DNA of 64,000 nt from positions 53,196,025-53,260,024 of the forward strand of contig NC_079205.1 of NCBI RefSeq assembly GCF_026745355.1, written 5' to 3'. Under the pieces are notes generated by a model, which worked only from the letters and a program-made list of their open reading frames with translations, had not been told where the DNA came from and did not search any database. A program made the position numbers and the translations under genes. The DNA is from Beta vulgaris subsp. vulgaris (Eukaryota; Streptophyta; Magnoliopsida; Caryophyllales; Amaranthaceae). This document shows positions 34,152-45,237 of the stretch, piece after piece; position 1 is the stretch's first letter; each line of letters begins with the position of its first letter.

Positions 34152-35132
34152 AGAGCTGTCAATTCAGTTACTCGAGTCGGTTTCAGGTCGGGTCATCTCA
34201 GGTTTCAGGTCATGTTCGGTCAGGTCGTGTCAGGTCATTAAATCAAACCAGTCGGGTGCAGGTCGGGAACGGTCATAATTTGGTTAGGTTTGTCTCGGTT
34301 CATTTCTTCTTTCAGGTTCGATCGGGTTCTGCGCGGTCAATTTCGGGACAGGTCATCTTTCGTGAACATATGGTGTCGGGTCGAGTTTATTGCAGGTTTG
34401 TAGCGGGTGCTTTTAGGTTCAGGTCATGCGTGGGTCGGGTACTTATCAGGTCAGGACAATAACGGTTTGGGTCAGTTTTGAGTCAGATTCAGATTTGTAG
34501 TTATCGGGTTGTACCATACTTGATTTCCAGGTCACTTTCGGGTCGCTTCGAGTACGAAAAATGTCATGAATTTTGTGTGGTGTTGCTTCAAATTTGTATC
34601 ATTATTTAAGATTTCATTGAAAAGCAATGCTTGAATAGTTCATCTAGTTATATACCTTTTTATAGTAGTGTTATATGATTTATGTTATTATGTGGTGAAA
34701 TAATTGACAAGTCGAGTTATCAGCAATCAACAAGTCGGGTAAAATCGGGTAACATGTAGCAACAAGTCAGGTAAAATAATGTACCAGGTCGCAACAGGTT
34801 TAATAAAATCAGGTAAAGGGTCACAACAGGTCGGGTTGACGACAAGTTACGTCGAGTTATAATCAGTTTCAGGTCCTAATCAGGTCAGGTGTCGAATCGG
34901 GTTCAGATCGTTGTCATGTCAGATCATTTCAGTTATCGGTCTTTTTTGGACAGGTATCGGTTCAGGTTCAGGTCATAGAATATCGGGTCAAGAGCATGTA
35001 TCAGTTATTATCAGGTCGGGTACAGGTCAGGTTACAGGTGACCTGTTTTGCCAAAATTTCAGGTACAAGTCAGTTACAGGTCGTTTCAGGTTCAAGTCGG
35101 GTTATCAGATCAGGTCATTTTTTGACAGCTCT
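34152..35132. mobile_element. MULE-type element made of CAGGTCGGGT repeats
   Basis: The inverted ends are agagctgtcaattcag and agagctgtcaaaaaatg. Direct attata copies flank the element within the minisatellite. Much of the interior is a degenerate array of caggtcgggt/caggttcaggtc motifs, leaving a less repetitive centre (34560-34690). Frames at 34256-34462 and 34911-35180 are artefacts of the repeats. Confidence 0.75.
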
Positions 35133-35464
35133 AATTATAACATACACTATATCACTTTAACACACCATATATCACATTAACATACCCTATATCACTTTAA
35201 TATACACTATATCATTGTAACATACACTATATCATTTTAACACACACTATATCATTTTAACACACCCTATATCACTTTAACATACACTATATCACTTTAA
35301 CATACACTATATCATTGTAACATGCACTATATCATTTTAACACACACTATATCACTTTAACATACACTATATCACTTTAACATACACTATATCATTTTAA
35401 CATACACTATATCACTGTAACATACACTATATCACTGTAACATACACTATATCATTGTAACATA

Positions 35465-36505
35465 TAGGGGTGCTTATCGAGCGAGCCGAGCCCGAATAGC
35501 ACTGGGCTCGGCTCGAGCTCGTTTAAAATTTTCCAGGCTCGGCTCGGCTCGTGAGCTCGCCGAGCTTGGGAGAGCCAAGCAATTTTGGGGCTCAAGCTCA
35601 GCTCGCGAGCTCGCTTAGGCTCGACTAATGAGCTCGGCTTGGCTCGAAGTAGGTGAGCTTGTTCACTCACCCATCATATGCTTTTATAACTTGATTTCCC
35701 TCTTAGCATTGCTAAGATTTCAATGTGGGACTTCATGGTTTGTTAAAGAAAAACAAACTCACTATCCCCATTGCAATGTGGAACTTTATGTTTTGTTTAA
35801 GATAAACAAACTCACTCTACATATGCTTAGCTTATATAACTTGGAATCCCTCTTAGCATTGCTAAAATTTCAATGTAGGACTCATGTTTTGTTAAGAAAA
35901 AAAACTCATTATACCCTTGTTTTGTTTACATATGCTTTTATAACTTAGATTCTCTCCTAGCATTGTTAAAATTTCAATGTGGGACTCCATGTTTTGCTAA
36001 AGAAAAAATTATCAAATATTTTAAGTATTAAATAATCAACTATTTAAAATTATACTTCATCATTCCCTCTTATGAAAGAAATAAATTATAGTTTTTTTGT
36101 TTTCCAACCAAGGAGATACAAAATTAAACTTTAAGTTGAAGTAAGGAATAGTAGCTATTTATAAAGAAAATAAGGTTGATCCTTGTTTTTCTTAACCAAT
36201 GTGGGACTTTAGTGCCTAATGGAGTAGAGGTGAAGTTGGATCACAAATTAAAATATATAATTTGTAATCTAAATTAAAATATAAATTAGTATTAAATTTT
36301 TTTAATATAAAATATTTTTTTAATATAAATATTTTTTTTAATATAAAATAATAAACGAGCCGAGCTTTACGAGCCGAGCTTTGCCTAGCTCGGCTCGGCT
36401 CGTTTAAGTCTCGAGCCGAGCTTCAACGAGTCGAGCTTTGACCGAGCTTTGACCGAGCCGAGCCCGAGCTGCTCGCGAGCTTGTTAGGCTCATTATCACC
36501 CCCTA
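35465..36505. mobile_element. MULE-type element with GAGCTCGGCTCG repeats
   Basis: Ends taggggtgcttatcgagc and taggggg­tgataatgagcc in inverted orientation, with 8-bp TSD gtaacata (35457-35464 and 36506-36513) from the minisatellite unit. Both subterminal 150-bp blocks are dense in gagccgagc/gctcggctcg. The centre contains three repeats of a 'cctcttagcattgctaagat...caatgtgggact' segment (about 35697-35985). Confidence 0.82.
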
Positions 36506-36635
36506 GTAACATACACTATATCACTGTAACATACATTATATATCATTTTAATATACACTATATCATTTTAACATACACTATATCATTTTAACATACACTA
36601 TATCATATCAATATACACTATCATAAACTCACGTG

Positions 36636-37256
36636 CAGGGCCGTGGCAACGATTTTCGGGGCCCTGTGCAATTTTTTAAAATTGGGCCCTTTCTTTTGAC
36701 TCTCTTTATATATACGGAGTACATACAATACTCAGTATAGATGATGGCTAAAACTAATTTTTCTCCTAGTATATTTTTTTTTGAAGGAACAAAATAATCT
36801 AGATTATAAGAAAGAAGAAACAATATAATTAATTAATATTTATAAAAAAAAAAAAGTGGAAAGAAAAGAAATAAGAATTGAAGTATGCGTTAAGAGGAAA
36901 AGAATGTGAAAAGGCCAAAAAAGGGGAAAGGAAAGGATTATTAGTATTGTCGTACAGTAATAATTATTATGGGAAACAGTAGTAATTATTATTATGGGGA
37001 AACATAGTAATTATTGTGGGAAGTTGTGTGTCCATATCTAGTTTGTGCTTTTTCAAAAAAAAAAAAACTGTCATTGGGAAGAATTGAACCCCTGACTTGA
37101 GGGTTTTATTTACAAAGCACTCACCACTAAACCAAAGCAATTTTGCTTGTCATTGTTTGATGAGTCGTTATAATATACCATACCAGATTTTGGGGCCCCT
37201 AATTGGCGGAGGCCCTACGCGGTCACCCCGGTCGTGCCGCCCCTCCGCCGGCCCTG
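36636..37256. mobile_element. Non-autonomous hAT element (621 bp)
   Basis: Ends CAGGGCCGTGGC and CAGGGCCGGCGG in inverted orientation. Perfect 8-bp TSD ctcacgtg (36628-36635 and 37257-37264). It resembles the hAT at 45553-46085 in organisation (ggggccct near the left end, ggggccccta near the right end). Confidence 0.92.
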
Positions 37257-37441
37257 CTCACGTGATATGGATCGGGTGCACACTAACGGGTTCATATTAG
37301 TTTTTTTATTCTTATAATAGTGTTTTATGTATAATGGAATCCACTTAGTAGTCTATTTGGAATGGGTGATCTACCCACATAGTTGATATAGATATGTCGT
37401 AATAATACCATCGAACAAGATCTTTTATCTCTATTACTCTG

Positions 37442-37853
37442 TGTTTCTGCTAAGAAATTGAGGGTGATCACAAATGTTGATGTGTGCTGAGAGACTTGAT
37501 GTAGGCCCCAAGAAGGTATGCCTGAGCTCCGTTCTCCGTACACCGGAATCCTGCAAAACAAGGTTAGCCTACCCCGGGGGTGGTCCCGGGATCGCCTCTC
37601 CGACGCTCAAGTCAGTTGATGATTGAGGTAGAGAGAGAAAGGGATCAATGTAGAGAGAGATGCTCTCGTTTTTTGTAGCTTAGAATTGCGTACCTTTGTC
37701 TGATGAGACAACCCCTATTTATAGAGGAGAGGAGCCCCAATAAATGAGGGTATTTTAGTCATCTCCAGCTGGTGGAGGATTTGCTTCCCTAGATGTAGGG
37801 GTATTTTAGTAACTTTGCCATAGGTGGGCTGGTCCAAGAAATGGGCCCAAACA
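37442..37853 (-). repeat. 3' LTR of the 37442-42266 element
   Basis: On the minus strand it begins TGTTTGGGCCC and ends AGCAGAAACA, 412 bp. It carries ctataaatag near 37717. It differs from its partner mostly by single-base runs such as ccccgggggtgg versus ccccggggtgg. Confidence 0.92.
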
Positions 37854-38372
37854 ATTAGCCCCACGCCAAGTAATCGGAATGGAAATCGCCATTTTTAGTG
37901 CGGTTGATTGGCGGAATAAGATCATTGCCTTTTTGCCGATATTGAGCGGGACCCAAGAATTTTTATGCCGGATCATTGTCGAGGAAATCTTCTGGCGCTA
38001 GAATTAATCAAGCACGGGGGTCTCGCCTTGGTCGAGCTGATGGGATGCTTTTGAAGTTGGCCGACCGGGTGCTTTTGAAGCAGGCCGACCATGTGTCTTG
38101 AGGCTGGCCGAGCAGGTCCTCTGAGGCTGGCTGAGTTGCCCGAGCAGGCCGAGATTGCTCCCTTGAACCATGCTGGCCGACCAGCTCTACTGGCCGACCA
38201 ACCCTACTGGCCGACCAGCCCTTTGCCGAGCTTACACCCTTGAAACATGCTGGCCGACCAGCCCTACTGGCCGACCGGGTGCCTAGGATGAGCAGTCGAT
38301 CGAGTACATTGGTCGAGAGGACCGACCACGCTCCTTGGTTACCCGGGCCGACCAGGTGTGCCCTTGAGGCTG

Positions 38373-38590
38373 GCCGAGTAGGGTGCCCTTAAGGCTGGCC
38401 GAGCAGGGTGCCCTTAAGGCTGGCCGAGCAGGGTGCCCTTAAGGCTGGCCGAGCAGGGTGCTCTTGAGGCCATCCGAGCAGGGTGCCCTTGAAGTTGGCC
38501 GAGCAGGGTGCCCTTAAGGCTGGCCGAGCAGGGTGCGCTTGAGGCCATCCGAGCAGGGTGCCTTTGAAGTTGGCCGAGCAGGGGGGTGGC
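38373..38590 (-). repeat. 25-bp tandem array inside the LARD-like element
   Basis: The unit ggctggccgagcagggtgcc plus cttaa (25 bp) occurs about eight times, with ggccatccgag variants. The open frames here (for example 38389-38592) are repeat translation (CSANFKGTLLGWPQ-like). Confidence 0.85.
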
Positions 38591-39395
38591 ATTGGCCGAG
38601 TGTCCGAGCAGCTCTCTCGAGCTTTGCTGACCGAATCCGACTAGGTGGCCTTTGAGGTTGGCCGAGCAGGTGGCCTTTGAGGTTGGCCGAGCTGCTGTTC
38701 GAGGATGACGACCGAGTCGAGCCGGCGCGTTGATGTTGGCCGACCAGGTACGTAAGGATGGTTGACCGAGGTCCCACGTAAGTGGCCGAGCGAATGCCGA
38801 AGCCGAGTAGGTCCTTGGGCTAACTGGTTCTTTGTCCTTTTGGGTTTCCTTGCGCCGAGCGGCTCCTTGTGCTGAGTGAGTGGGACGTCACTTGGATGAG
38901 GAGCTAATGAGCCCCATGTTTTCCGAGCGGGAGCCAATGAATTACTTAGCTTGAATTTGGCTAAGTGTGAGAGTTACTCGTCAAAGGAGAGAGGGTCTCC
39001 TAGTGGCCGAGCGGGTCTCCAATAAGCCGAGCTGGTCGGACGCCACTCGGATGAGAAGCTAATGAGCCCCATGCTGTCCGAGCGGGTGCCAATGAATTAC
39101 TTAGCTTGAATTTGGCTAAGTGTGAGAGTTACTCGTCAAAGGAGAGAGGGTCTCCTAGTGGCCGAGCAGGTCTCCAATAAGCCGAGCTGGTCGGACGCCA
39201 CTCGGATGAGAAGCTAATGAGCTCCATGTTGTCCGAGTGGGTGCCATGAAGTACTCAGCTTTAATTTGGCTAAGTATGAGAGCGACTCGTCAAAGGAGAG
39301 AGAGGGTCTCCTACTGGCCGAGCGACTCGATTTGTTTGCACTTAGCTATTTTCGCTAAGTGGTAGGTACTCCTGGCATAGCGAGGAGGTAACTTT

Positions 39396-39870
39396 GCACG
39401 CTCGACTCGGGAGGCTAATGAGCCCCATGTTTTCCGAGGAGGTGAATTTGTTTGCACGCTCGACTCGGGAGCCTAATGAGCCCCATGTTTGTCCGAGGAG
39501 GTGAACTTGTTTGCACGCTCGACTCGGGAGGTAATGAGCCCCATGTTTTCCGAGGAGGTGAACTTGTTTGCACGCTCGACTCGGGAGGCTAATGAGCCCC
39601 ATGTTTTCCGAGGAGGTGAGCTTGTTTGTACGCTCGACTCGGGAGGCTAATGAGCCCCATGTTTGTCCGAGGAGGTGAACTTGTTTGCACGCTCAACTCG
39701 GGAGGTAATGAGCCCCATGTTTGTCCGAGGAGGTGAATTTGTTGGCACGCTCGACTCGGGAGGCTAATGAGCCCCATGTTTGTCCGAGGAGGTGAATTTG
39801 TTGGCACGCTCGACTCGGGAGGCTAATGAGCCCCATGTTTGGCCGAGGAGGTGATTTTGTTTGCACTTAG
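39396..39870 (-). repeat. 58-bp tandem array inside the LARD-like element
   Basis: Unit starts (gcacgctcgactcggg) are at 39396, 39454, 39513, 39570, 39628, 39687, 39745 and 39804, a period of 57-59 bp. Each unit also holds taatgagccccatgtt and ccgaggaggtgaa. There are no unique spacers, so it is not a CRISPR-like array. Confidence 0.9.
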
Positions 39871-41858
39871 CTATTTTCGCTAAGTGGTAGGGTACTCCTG
39901 GCCTAGCCAAGGAGGTACCGCGAGATATGCTCGACTCGGGAGGCTACTGAGCCCCATGTTTGGCCGAGGAGGTCTTGCGACGCTACTCGACTCCCGAGTA
40001 GGTCCAGTCGTTGATACTTGGCTATATTTCGACTAAGTTGGTTAGGACGCTCCTCTTATGACTGAGGAGGTGCCAATGAACGAGCTTCCCGATCCAGGAG
40101 GGCTTTGCTAGCCCCATGCTTCTTGAGGAGGTCTTCTAACGCTACTCAGATCCCGAGTAGGTTCAATTGTTGATAATTAGCCGTTTTTCGACTAAGTTAG
40201 TCGGGGGAGCTTCTCCATATTTGAGTGCCGTTGGAGAAGTTTTTGTTCAGGAGATGACGAACATCATCGCACCTCCATCAAGTGTATATCATTTGACCAG
40301 CTAAGGCGTTCAAGCAATTAGCCCCACGCTGGATGATTGGATAGGGTAGCATCATTCCTTCCCAAGGCGATCGTCCAGCAAAAACGAGAGATCCATGTTC
40401 CTGGGGACCCTGGTGGGCCGGGAGGGGGGTGAAACGCCCTCGAATTTTTGCAAAGTATATGTTTGCCCGAGCAGCTCCCTTGGCCGAGATTGTGCCTCGC
40501 TTCAAGTTATGTGCACGACTGAGTGGCCGACCGGGTCCCTGTCCGAGCAGGTATCAGTGAATTACTTAGCCTCAATTTGGCCTAAGTATAAGGCGGCTCG
40601 ACGAAGGGGAGAGGGCCTCCTATCAGCTGAGCGGGTCGGATGCCACTCGGATAAGGGACTAATGAGCCACATGCCGTCCGAGTGGGCGCCAATTTAAGTG
40701 CTTAGCTTGAATGAGTATGCCGCTAAGTATGAGTGACTCAGCAAAGGAGAAGGGGTCTCCTAGTGACCGAGCGGGTCCAGATATGGAGGATATGGGTCGA
40801 TTTGAGCTTCGCCCTTTTGACGTCATGAATGCTCCGGTATGTTATACTTAGCCATTTTTGGCTATGTTAGTGAGATTTCTCCCTCCTGACCGAGGAGGTG
40901 TCATGGCGAAATTCTAGCCTTTTGAGCCTCCTTTTGCTCGCCTCTATTGGCTTGATAGTTTTAGTTTTGCTGGACTGATCCGGGTGATGCAAGGCTTTTG
41001 TGTGCCTTTGAAGTTGGGATAAATTTCTCATAAGTTTAGGCATCTGAGGCCGAGTAGATGTCTCGGCTGAGCAAGCACCCATGGATGAATGGGTACATCG
41101 AAGGAGCAGGTACCGTTGATGAGTTGGTGCCTTTGATGGTGAATAGGCACATCTGGCTGAGCATATTCTTTTCGCCGAGTGGGTCCCAAGGATGAGTGGG
41201 TACCTTAAATGAGTAGACCTCGTCAATGAGTCGATTTTTTGATGAATAGGCCCCTCTAGCTGAACTACATCATAAATTCGAGGGTGCTACTGCTTATTCT
41301 GGAGAGGTTTTACGGTTCTGAGTCACCACACCCCTTGTTCAGGTCAGTCTTATGGGTTGTGTTCTTCAATACAACCTCTTCCGAGTGATAACAGGTTTGC
41401 CCTTTGAGGGTTAACACGGTCCTTCCCTCTATTTAGGCCCTAGCCGGTTAGGCTGACCATCTCAGGAAGGACGATGATCTCCTCTCGACGAGTGGAGACC
41501 ATACACATTCGACTTTGCTGGAGAGTTTGTTAAAGATGAGATGCAATCAAGGTGACGTTTGTTGCAGTCATGGGCATTGGGTCAGCTACTCATATCTGAC
41601 CTGATGCTGAGGGGTGACCGACTCCGTAGTGGATTTTCCATAGGGGTGGAATCCTCATCATTCGGATAGAGGGATAGCACCATAGGTGCATATAGGATGC
41701 TTGAGCTCTCCAGGAACGGTTGGCTTAGGAGCATGTCTTCATGGTTGGGGCCATTGCTGAGCAGCAATGAGGTGAGTTTTGCTGAGTAGCAACAAGGTGA
41801 ATCTTGCTGAGTGATGGCGAAGTAACTTCTTGTACTTTCCCCACAGACGGCGCCAAAC

Positions 41859-42266
41859 TGTTTCTGCTAAGAAATTGAGGGTGATCACAAATGTTGATGT
41901 GTGCTGAGAGACTTGATGTAGGCCCCAAGAAGGTATGCCTGAGCTCCGTTCTCCGTACACCGGAATCCTGCAAAACAAGGTTAGCCTACCCCGGGGTGGT
42001 CCCGGATCGCCTCTCGACGCTCAAGTCAGTTGATGATTGAGGTAGAGAGAGAAAGGGATCAATGTAGAGAGAGATGCTCTCGTTTTTGTAGCTTAGAATT
42101 GCGTACCTTTGTCTGATGAGACAACCCCTATTTATAGAGGAGAGGAGCCCCAATAAATGAGGGTATTTTAGTCATCTCCAGCTGGTGGAGGATTTGCTTC
42201 CCTAGATGTAGGGGTATTTTAGTAACTTTGCCATAGGTGGGCTGGTCCAAGAAATGGGCCCAAACA
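41859..42266 (-). repeat. 5' LTR of the 37442-42266 element
   Basis: 408 bp, almost identical to 37442-37853 and, inverted, to the solo LTR at 25788-26198. It has TATA-like tataaataggggttg on the minus strand near 42120-42135. Confidence 0.92.
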
Positions 42267-42271
42267 CTCTG

Positions 42272-42613
42272 AAATATTTACACTTCGTCTTTTCATTCTT
42301 GCCAATAAAAGCTTCAAACATTAGGAATTGCCTAAATTAACTGTAATGGGCTGACAATTGTGAAGGAGTAATTATATGGACTTAAAACACACGCTTGGAT
42401 TTAGGTTACTTTTTTAGACTTGTATGACGGTTCATACGACGGTAAAAGTATTACCCAAGCACCCCTAGAGTAACTGCTTGGAACAATTATTACCTAGCTC
42501 AACATTTTCTTGTTAAAAATCAAACACAAAATATATTTTATTTCCTTTTTGAGTGTATTAGTTTTTCTCATGTTATAAAGAATGCGAATGTTGTTGTCCA
42601 TCACCTTATTATA
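42272..42613. other. Intergenic
   Basis: AT-rich; nothing is recognised. Confidence 0.4.
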
Positions 42614-43134
42614 TCTCTATTATATAAGCCAAGGGAGGAGGTGTGGTGTCCTCTTTTGAAGTGACTAAAATACCCTTAATGATCTAATTAATGAATGAAA
42701 AAAATTACAAAAGAAAATCATTTAAAAATTCTCATTCCAACTTGCCATTTAAAACAAGTTTAAAATGGTATATGCATCAAATACTTCAATAAAAAATTAA
42801 ATGGACAAAATATTTATACCTTATAAAAAAAAGATGGCATACATAACGTGCACATGAAAAGTCTGAACATTCACTACCTTTGATACTCTTTAATTTAGCT
42901 AAACCAACTCATTATTTTTGTTCTTTCTGTTCAATATTCATTCACAAAAAATTAATGTTAACAATCGCTCACAACCTTTTTTTTCTTTTTACATTAGCGA
43001 ATTAATATATCTAAATTCATCTAACTGTTGAATTTTTCACATTTAAGTTTAATCATAAATAAAGTACGAATGGAGTATCTATAGAATAACAAATTTTGAA
43101 ATTAACGCACGCATCACGTGCATATGAAGGCTAG
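42614..43134 (+). mobile_element. Non-autonomous Helitron (521 bp)
   Basis: The 5' end is TCTCTATTATATAAG preceded by A. The 3' end has the hairpin gcacgcatcacgtgc followed by atatgaaggCTAG, then host T (43135). Insertion is between A and T with no TSD, as Helitrons do. It shares its 5' end and 3' architecture with 45238-46390. Confidence 0.85.
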
Positions 43135-43135
43135 T

Positions 43136-43882
43136 TAATGTCATATGGTGACCAGTGGCTCTGTTTGGGGAAGCATTTCAGGTGACTTAAATGATAAGGT
43201 GCTACAATTTTAAGTCACTTTATATGATTAGTAGTGTTTGGTGGAGGGGCTTAAATAAATTTAAGTCCAAAATTTGACTGAAATTGAGTGGGAAGAAAAT
43301 ATAGCGTCTGAGATCAAGTGCTGAAATTTTTTTATTTTTTTATTTTTTTTATTTTCTTTTTATCTTTTTAAGCCTAAAAAGATATTTAATTTTATCTTTT
43401 TAAGCTTAAAAAGATATTTCAGCTATAGTCATAAATAATTTTACCAAACAAGTTTCAGCACCTTAACAGTTTCAGCTGCTACCTAATCAGTTTCAGTCAC
43501 CTTATCAAGTTCAGCTCCATTTCAGTCCGTGTTGCCAAACATAGTCAGTGCATATATATATATTTTAATTCTTAAGAGAAGATTTATCAAAGTTTGAGTG
43601 GATCAAAAAATAGTGATGAGCAAAATTAAAGTGAGATGCATGATACCAACACGGTACCATAGATGCGCCAGCATAGCATGAGCAATATAGCATAAGACAT
43701 TTACGTATGAGTTTGAAGGCTATACAAGTGGATGGAGGACTATAAATTAAAATAATAGTCAAATTTCCACTGCAACTTCCTTAACCAGCGGTGGGCAGAA
43801 GCTTAAGGAAAGAATAATCTTTGCATCTCAAAAAAATTAATCCACATATTTTAACAATACGTTATACATGTATAGACCAGCT
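43136..43882. repeat. hAT-like MITE remnant and inverted repeat partner of 8.5-8.7 kb
   Basis: About 43150-43550 reads like an hAT MITE (ctctgtttggggaagcattt ... tgttgccaaacatag), with inverted cagctgaaa/tttcagct runs inside. About 43605-43850 is the inverted match of 8480-8705. Confidence 0.5.
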
Positions 43883-43891
43883 ATAGATTAA

Positions 43892-45038
43892 GAGAACGTA
43901 TTGTGTCGGATTCGTCCGACCATAATCTTGGTCGGACGACTTTCAGGTGGTTCCAATTTTTTTTAGGTAGTCTTCATTTTTTTCCAGGTAGTCTTCATTT
44001 TTTTTCAGGTAGTCTTCATTTTGTTTTCAGTTAGTCTTCTTTGTTTTTTCAGTTGGTTTTTTGTGCTTTACTTGGGTTTCAGTTGGTCTTTATTCTTTTC
44101 CAGGTAGTCTTCATTTTTCTTCAGTTAGTCTTCATTTTGTTTCAGTTAGTCCAACTGAAAGAAAACAAAGTCCAACTGAAAGAAAACAAAGTCCAGCTGA
44201 AAGAACACAAAGTTCAACTGAAAGAAAACAAAGTCCAACTGAAAGAAACAAAAGTCCAACTGAAAGAAAACAAAGTCCAACTGAAAGAAAGCAAAGTCCA
44301 ACTGAAAAGAAAACTAACCTCTGCTTTGGAGCATTTTCTTGTAGCAATAACTACTTAACATGATGGTTGCACAGCGATCAGGACTTGACCAACTAAATAC
44401 TTAGTCCATAGTACAAAGGTATCATCTCTGGTCAGTAAAGCCTTGTCCAGCACTTGGTAGAACATACACTTTCATGCCTCAGAATCTGGCCTCAGAATAT
44501 TCTCTTATTGAGTAACATGTTGGTGCTGAGTTCTTCTGGATACTGGTTTCATGACAACATTGGAACTTGAAAAGAACTACCATAATTATTTGGTAGCATA
44601 CCTTTCCTTTTTCAAGTAAAACTTATCTTTGATCCCCAAACCAGTTCTTATCAATTTCCTCGAGTGACAGGCAAATATGGGGTTGAGTTCTTTGTTAAGT
44701 CGCCGGACTTTGATCGCAGTTATCCTATAGGAAGTGCAGGTCGAGAAAATATCGAGGAACATGTTATTCAGGACTATAAAAACTTGTTTGGACGCTACTG
44801 CCACATTGAACTCCAACGCCGTCAGTGGAGTCGTAATCTCCCAACTCCGCACTGTGATAAGCTCCAGAGTTTCTGAGTGGCTTCGTAATGTGGTGGTGGT
44901 GGTTGTGGTGGTGGTGGTGGGTTTTATGTGGGAATGGTGGAGAATCCTTCGAGCGCCGTCGTTGCTGTATATTATAGTATTGGGCTCAGCCCGTCTGACG
45001 AGAATATTGGGTCAGACGGTCTGACCCAATACTTTCAC
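43892..45038. mobile_element. MULE with inverted minisatellites and a possible captured fragment
   Basis: Inverted ends gagaacgtattgtgtcgg and gtgaaagtattgggtcag. Perfect 9-bp TSD atagattaa (43883-43891 and 45039-45047). The left interior is a pair of opposed tandem arrays (43965-44310). The right interior (44580-44880) has a less repetitive stretch with an uninterrupted 88-codon frame on the minus strand (TALEFNVAVASKQVFIVLNN...) that I do not recognise. It could be host DNA picked up by the element (Pack-MULE style). No transposase is seen. Confidence 0.82.
43965..44310. repeat. 21-bp tandem repeats in opposite orientations
   Basis: Left arm, about six units of agtcttcattttttttcagg type (43965-44150). 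Right arm, about eight units of gtccaactgaaagaaaacaaa (44151-44310), roughly the reverse complement of the left unit. Together they can fold into one long hairpin. Confidence 0.85.
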
Positions 45039-45047
45039 ATAGATTAA

Positions 45048-45237
45048 ACTGTCATATTCAATCAACTTATGTAATTACGTCTAGTCGTCTCTCCTATTAG
45101 AAGTAAGAAATTTGTGTGTTTGAAGATCTCAAAAATCACTCATGATATCTTCTCTATATTACTACTCCCCTTTATTTCTGCAAATTTGTTTATGTGTCTA
45201 TGTGATTTGCAATCCATGATAAATCATGCAAGTGTTA
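45048..45237. repeat. Inverted partner of 8135-8290
   Basis: About 45080-45237 is the inverted match of 8135-8290 (shared catgataaatcatgcaagtg, atatcttctctata). It is interrupted on its left by the MULE and on its right by the Helitron at 45238. Confidence 0.6.

Larger units (their letters stand above)
34096..36618. repeat. 20-bp minisatellite, interrupted twice
   Basis: The tandem unit is atatcactttaacatacact (20 bp, with atatcattt/atatcattg variants). It occupies 34096-34151, 35133-35464 and 36506-36618, about 25 units in total. Two MULE-type elements split a single original array. Confidence 0.9.
37442..42266 (-). mobile_element. Complete LTR element without pol (LARD-like), tandem-repeat interior
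   Basis: LTRs 41859-42266 (5' on the minus strand) and 37442-37853 (3') are nearly identical. Perfect TSD ctctg (37437-37441 and 42267-42271). Next to the 5' LTR is the primer-binding-type sequence TTTGGCGCCGTCTGTGGGG (about 41838-41856, minus strand), as in Ty3/gypsy elements. A purine-rich cgtggggctaat precedes the 3' LTR. The 4-kb interior has no gag or pol motifs. It consists of two tandem arrays and diffuse gccgagcagg/ccgaccagg text. Proteins for movement would have to come from another element. Confidence 0.92.

Noticed and set aside
38389..39807. Several open frames with repeated CSANFKGTLLGWPQ-type or LLGQTWGS-type protein text
   Set aside because: These are translations of the 25-bp and 58-bp tandem arrays in the non-coding LTR element.
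39396..39870. Regular repeats that look like a CRISPR array
   Set aside because: Period 58 bp without unique spacers, inside a plant retroelement.
44041..44363. Open frames rich in SPTERKQ repeats
   Set aside because: Direct translation of the 21-bp tandem repeat inside a MULE.
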